Shown: in pieces, positions 62,098 through 64,000 of the stretch | Position numbering within the stretch: the first letter of the stretch is position 1 | How the letters are laid out: each line of letters starts with the position of its first letter | Assembly (NCBI RefSeq): GCF_004126535.1 | Contig: NZ_PPCV01000008.1 | Span: forward strand, 62,001-126,000 | Direction of reading: 5' to 3' | From: Propioniciclava flava | Lineage (GTDB): Bacteria; Actinomycetota; Actinomycetes; Propionibacteriales; Propionibacteriaceae | Length of the DNA: 64,000 nt | Made by a program: the position numbers and the translations under genes | The notes under the pieces: model-generated | Database searches by the model: none | What the model saw: only the letters and a program-made list of their open reading frames with translations | Told to the model about the DNA's origin: nothing

Positions 62098-62925
62098 ATG
62101 CGCGAGATCGCCACAGGGATCACCAAGGACACGACGCTGTGCATCTCGTTGTCGGGCCGGCCCGGCAACACGGGCACCCGGTTCCACAACTACCTCTACG
62201 ACGTCCTGGGGCTCGACTTCGTCTACAAGTCGTTCACGACCTCCGACATCACGCAGGCCATCGCGGGCGTCCGCGGGCTGCGGATTCGCGGGTGCGCCGT
62301 CTCGATGCCGTGGAAGCATGACGTCCTCGCTTTGGTCGACGAGGTGGACGCCTCTGCCGCCGCCATCGACGCCGTGAATACCATCGTCAACACCGACGGT
62401 CATCTGGTGGCCTACAACACCGACTACCAGGCCGTCGCCCACCTGCTCACTAGCCGCGGCGTCCCCCACCAGGGCACGGTGGCGGTCCTGGGCTCGGGCG
62501 GTATGGCGAAGGCGACCGTCGCCGCGCTACGTGACCTGCATTACCTCGACGTCGTCGTGGTCGCCCGCAACGAGCACACCGGGCGCGAGTTGGCGTCCAA
62601 ATACGGGGCGGGCTGGCGTCCCGAACTGGGCGACCTGCATCCGGCGACCGTGGTGAACTGCACCCCGGTTGGCATGGCGGGCGGAGCCGACTCGGAGGCG
62701 CTCCCGGTGAGCGTCAACGTGCTGGAGGACGCCTGGGTGGTGTTCGACATGGTGCCGATGCCCGCCGAAACGCCCCTGGTGGTGGAGGCGCGCCGTCGCG
62801 GTCTCACCGTCATCACGGGCGCCGAGGTGATGAGCCTGCAGGCGTTGGAGCAGTTCGTGCTCTACACCGGGGTGCGCCCCGACCCTGGTCTCGTCGAGGC
62901 CGCCACGGCGTTCTCGCGCGCCTGA
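62098..62925 (+). CDS. shikimate dehydrogenase-like protein
   Basis: 275 residues. CISLSGRPGNTGTRFHNYLY is the substrate loop of the SdhL-type shikimate dehydrogenase-like group (Ser-Leu-Ser-Gly-Arg-Pro in place of the usual Ile-Gly-x-Pro). CAVSMPWKHDVLALVDEVD holds the catalytic Lys, NTDYQAV the Asp and VLGSGGMAKATVAALRD the NAD(P)-binding loop. It may act on shikimate slowly or on a related compound; a housekeeping aroE would be elsewhere. Confidence 0.88.
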   Translation: MREIATGITKDTTLCISLSGRPGNTGTRFHNYLYDVLGLDFVYKSFTTSDITQAIAGVRGLRIRGCAVSMPWKHDVLALVDEVDASAAAIDAVNTIVNTDGHLVAYNTDYQAVAHLLTSRGVPHQGTVAVLGSGGMAKATVAALRDLHYLDVVVVARNEHTGRELASKYGAGWRPELGDLHPATVVNCTPVGMAGGADSEALPVSVNVLEDAWVVFDMVPMPAETPLVVEARRRGLTVITGAEVMSLQALEQFVLYTGVRPDPGLVEAATAFSRA

Positions 62926-62997
62926 CGCCGTCCTGCGCCGCGCGCCTGGAGGCCCTGCGGGTGGTGCCGAGTCGGCTGGCGGAGGCCCCTCTGCGAC

Positions 62998-63630
62998 TCA
63001 GGGGGCGAGGCGATCCCGGGCCCAGTCCGCGCCCCGCAGGCGAAACCGGAGCCGGTCATGGAGCCGCGAGGTGCGTCCCTGCCAGAACTCCCAGGTGTCA
63101 GGCAGCAGCCGATAGCCGCCCCACTGCGGGGGGCGTTGCGGATCCTTACCGTGCTCGTCGGCTGCCGCAACCTCGGCGGCCTCCAAGGCGGCGCGGTCGG
63201 CGATCACGCTGGACTGCTGCGACGCCCAGGCGCCGATGCGGCTACCCAGGGGACGCACACGGAAGTAGGCGTCGGACTCCTCGGCGGGCACCTTCACGAC
63301 CTTGCCTTCGACGCGCACCTGACGCTCCAAGGGTGCCCAGAAGAACAGCAGGGTGGCCTGCGGGTTGTCGGCCAGGTCGGCGCCTTTGCGCGAGTCGTAG
63401 TTGGTGAACCACACCAGCCCGCTCTCGTCGAACTCCTTCAGCAGCACGACGCGAGCTGAGGGTCGGCCACGGCGATCGGCGGTGGCCAGCGTCATCGCGT
63501 TGGGTTCCAGGCCGGGCAGGGCGCGGGCGTCCTCGAACCACCGCGCGAACAGGGCGTTCGGATCCGTCCCAGCGTCGGCCTCGTCAAGTTTTCCCTTGTC
63601 GTAGGACTGTCGCAGCCCGGAGATGTCCAT
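62998..63630 (-). CDS. pdxH: pyridoxamine 5'-phosphate oxidase
   Basis: 210 residues. FMN- and PLP-binding blocks: [68 protein letters not shown] and the C-terminal [17 protein letters not shown]. It oxidises pyridoxine or pyridoxamine phosphate to PLP, the cofactor of the CobD domain made nearby. Length and motifs are standard. Confidence 0.95.
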   Translation of the reverse strand: MDISGLRQSYDKGKLDEADAGTDPNALFARWFEDARALPGLEPNAMTLATADRRGRPSARVVLLKEFDESGLVWFTNYDSRKGADLADNPQATLLFFWAPLERQVRVEGKVVKVPAEESDAYFRVRPLGSRIGAWASQQSSVIADRAALEAAEVAAADEHGKDPQRPPQWGGYRLLPDTWEFWQGRTSRLHDRLRFRLRGADWARDRLAP

Positions 63631-63757
63631 GAAGCCACCCTAAGACACGCAAGGTGCGTTGCGGGGCCTCCCCCACAAAGCGGTCGGCCTGGGGCGTCGC
63701 GTCCGGCCGTGCCGCATCCATGGGCCACTGTCGGATGCGGGTGAGATACTGACGAAC

Positions 63758-64000
63758 ATGAGCATCAGCGGGGGTGAAACGGATCACCTCGGCGGCAAAG
63801 GCGCCAATCTCGTCATCTTGCGTGAGGCTGGCCTTCCGGTCCCGCCGTTCGTGGTGTTGCCCACGCACGAGTACGACACGTTCGTCACCGACGCAGGTCT
63901 GGCACCGATCATTGCCGATGCGCTGACGCGTGATCCGGCCGAGGCGTCCTCGGTCATCAGCGCCGCGTTCGCCGCGGCGACGCCTTCGCCTGCCCAGCGC
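63758..64000 (+). CDS. phosphoenolpyruvate synthase-like protein, 5' part only
   Basis: The first 81 codons are in the window; the gene runs off the right end. HLGGKGANLVILREAGLPVP, PFVVL is the start of the PEP/pyruvate-binding ATP-grasp domain. Full-length PEP synthase and rifampin phosphotransferase share this start, so the exact enzyme cannot be told apart here. Confidence 0.75.
   Translation, partial: MSISGGETDHLGGKGANLVILREAGLPVPPFVVLPTHEYDTFVTDAGLAPIIADALTRDPAEASSVISAAFAAATPSPAQR

Overview
The window is high-GC (roughly 65-70%) actinobacterial DNA. Gene content (cobalamin synthesis, a cobalt ECF transporter under a B12 riboswitch, a DasR-like GntR/nagB pair, RclA, GC-rich terminators without U-tracts, frequent GTG starts) fits a member of the Propionibacteriaceae or a close relative. 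That placement is inference; no rRNA or ribosomal gene is present.

Layout. (1) 0-5.5 kb, chromosomal backbone: small membrane protein, gntR-nagB operon with a perfect 16-bp palindromic operator, cobQ, and a secreted metallophosphoesterase. (2) 5.6-22.4 kb, accessory region: an HTH antitoxin beside an inverted, truncated PIN toxin, an acetyltransferase and a nonsense-interrupted one, higBA with its operator, an XRE/nucleotidyltransferase pair, a tyrosine recombinase, a PD-(D/E)XK-like protein, a GIY-YIG protein, a DUF4143 ATPase behind a 22-bp-period triple repeat, a DUF5677-like gene and its decayed paralogue, an AbiTii-like protein, a complete IS3-family element and an ApeA/HEPN-like protein. 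This looks like a phage-defence and toxin-antitoxin island. (3) 22.6-42.2 kb, copper island: sensor kinase and OmpR-type regulator, multicopper oxidase, two P1B ATPases (the second carrying a cupredoxin-like and a YHS domain), CsoR, DUF305 proteins, a divergent Lgt, Lnt, a YibE/F protein, a thiol-redox set (CxxC thioredoxin-like, CcdA-like, peroxiredoxin-like), a SHOCT protein and an HMA protein. Fragments of cation diffusion facilitator genes lie at both edges. (4) 42.5-49.9 kb: a Ser/Thr kinase with an unknown C-terminal region, then a nest of IS remnants (5'-truncated IS21, complete IS30, a stray 79-bp IS21 end) around an RclA-like disulfide reductase. (5) 49.9-64 kb, backbone again: lipoprotein, cbiMNQO, a CobB-CobD fusion, a ThrE-like exporter, P450, rhomboid-like protein, ThiM-like protein, DUF2252, shikimate-dehydrogenase-like protein, pdxH and the start of a PEP-synthase-like gene.

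The most striking signal is an 11-bp-period direct repeat, TCTTGA-N5-YCTTGA. It recurs about ten times between 25.0 and 41.4 kb, nearly always in short gaps before copper-island genes or operons, and I saw it nowhere else in the window. Its geometry is that of an OmpR/PhoB-family binding site, and the matching two-component system sits at one end. I infer one regulator controlling a copper-handling and lipoprotein-maturation regulon. In three places the first half-site also supplies the Ser-stop codons of the upstream gene.

The coupled logic I infer for the island: export ATPases pump copper out; the oxidase and DUF305 proteins handle it outside the membrane; island-encoded Lgt/Lnt anchor those lipoproteins; CcdA and thioredoxin-like proteins keep thiols reduced; CsoR and the two-component system sense the metal on either side of the membrane.
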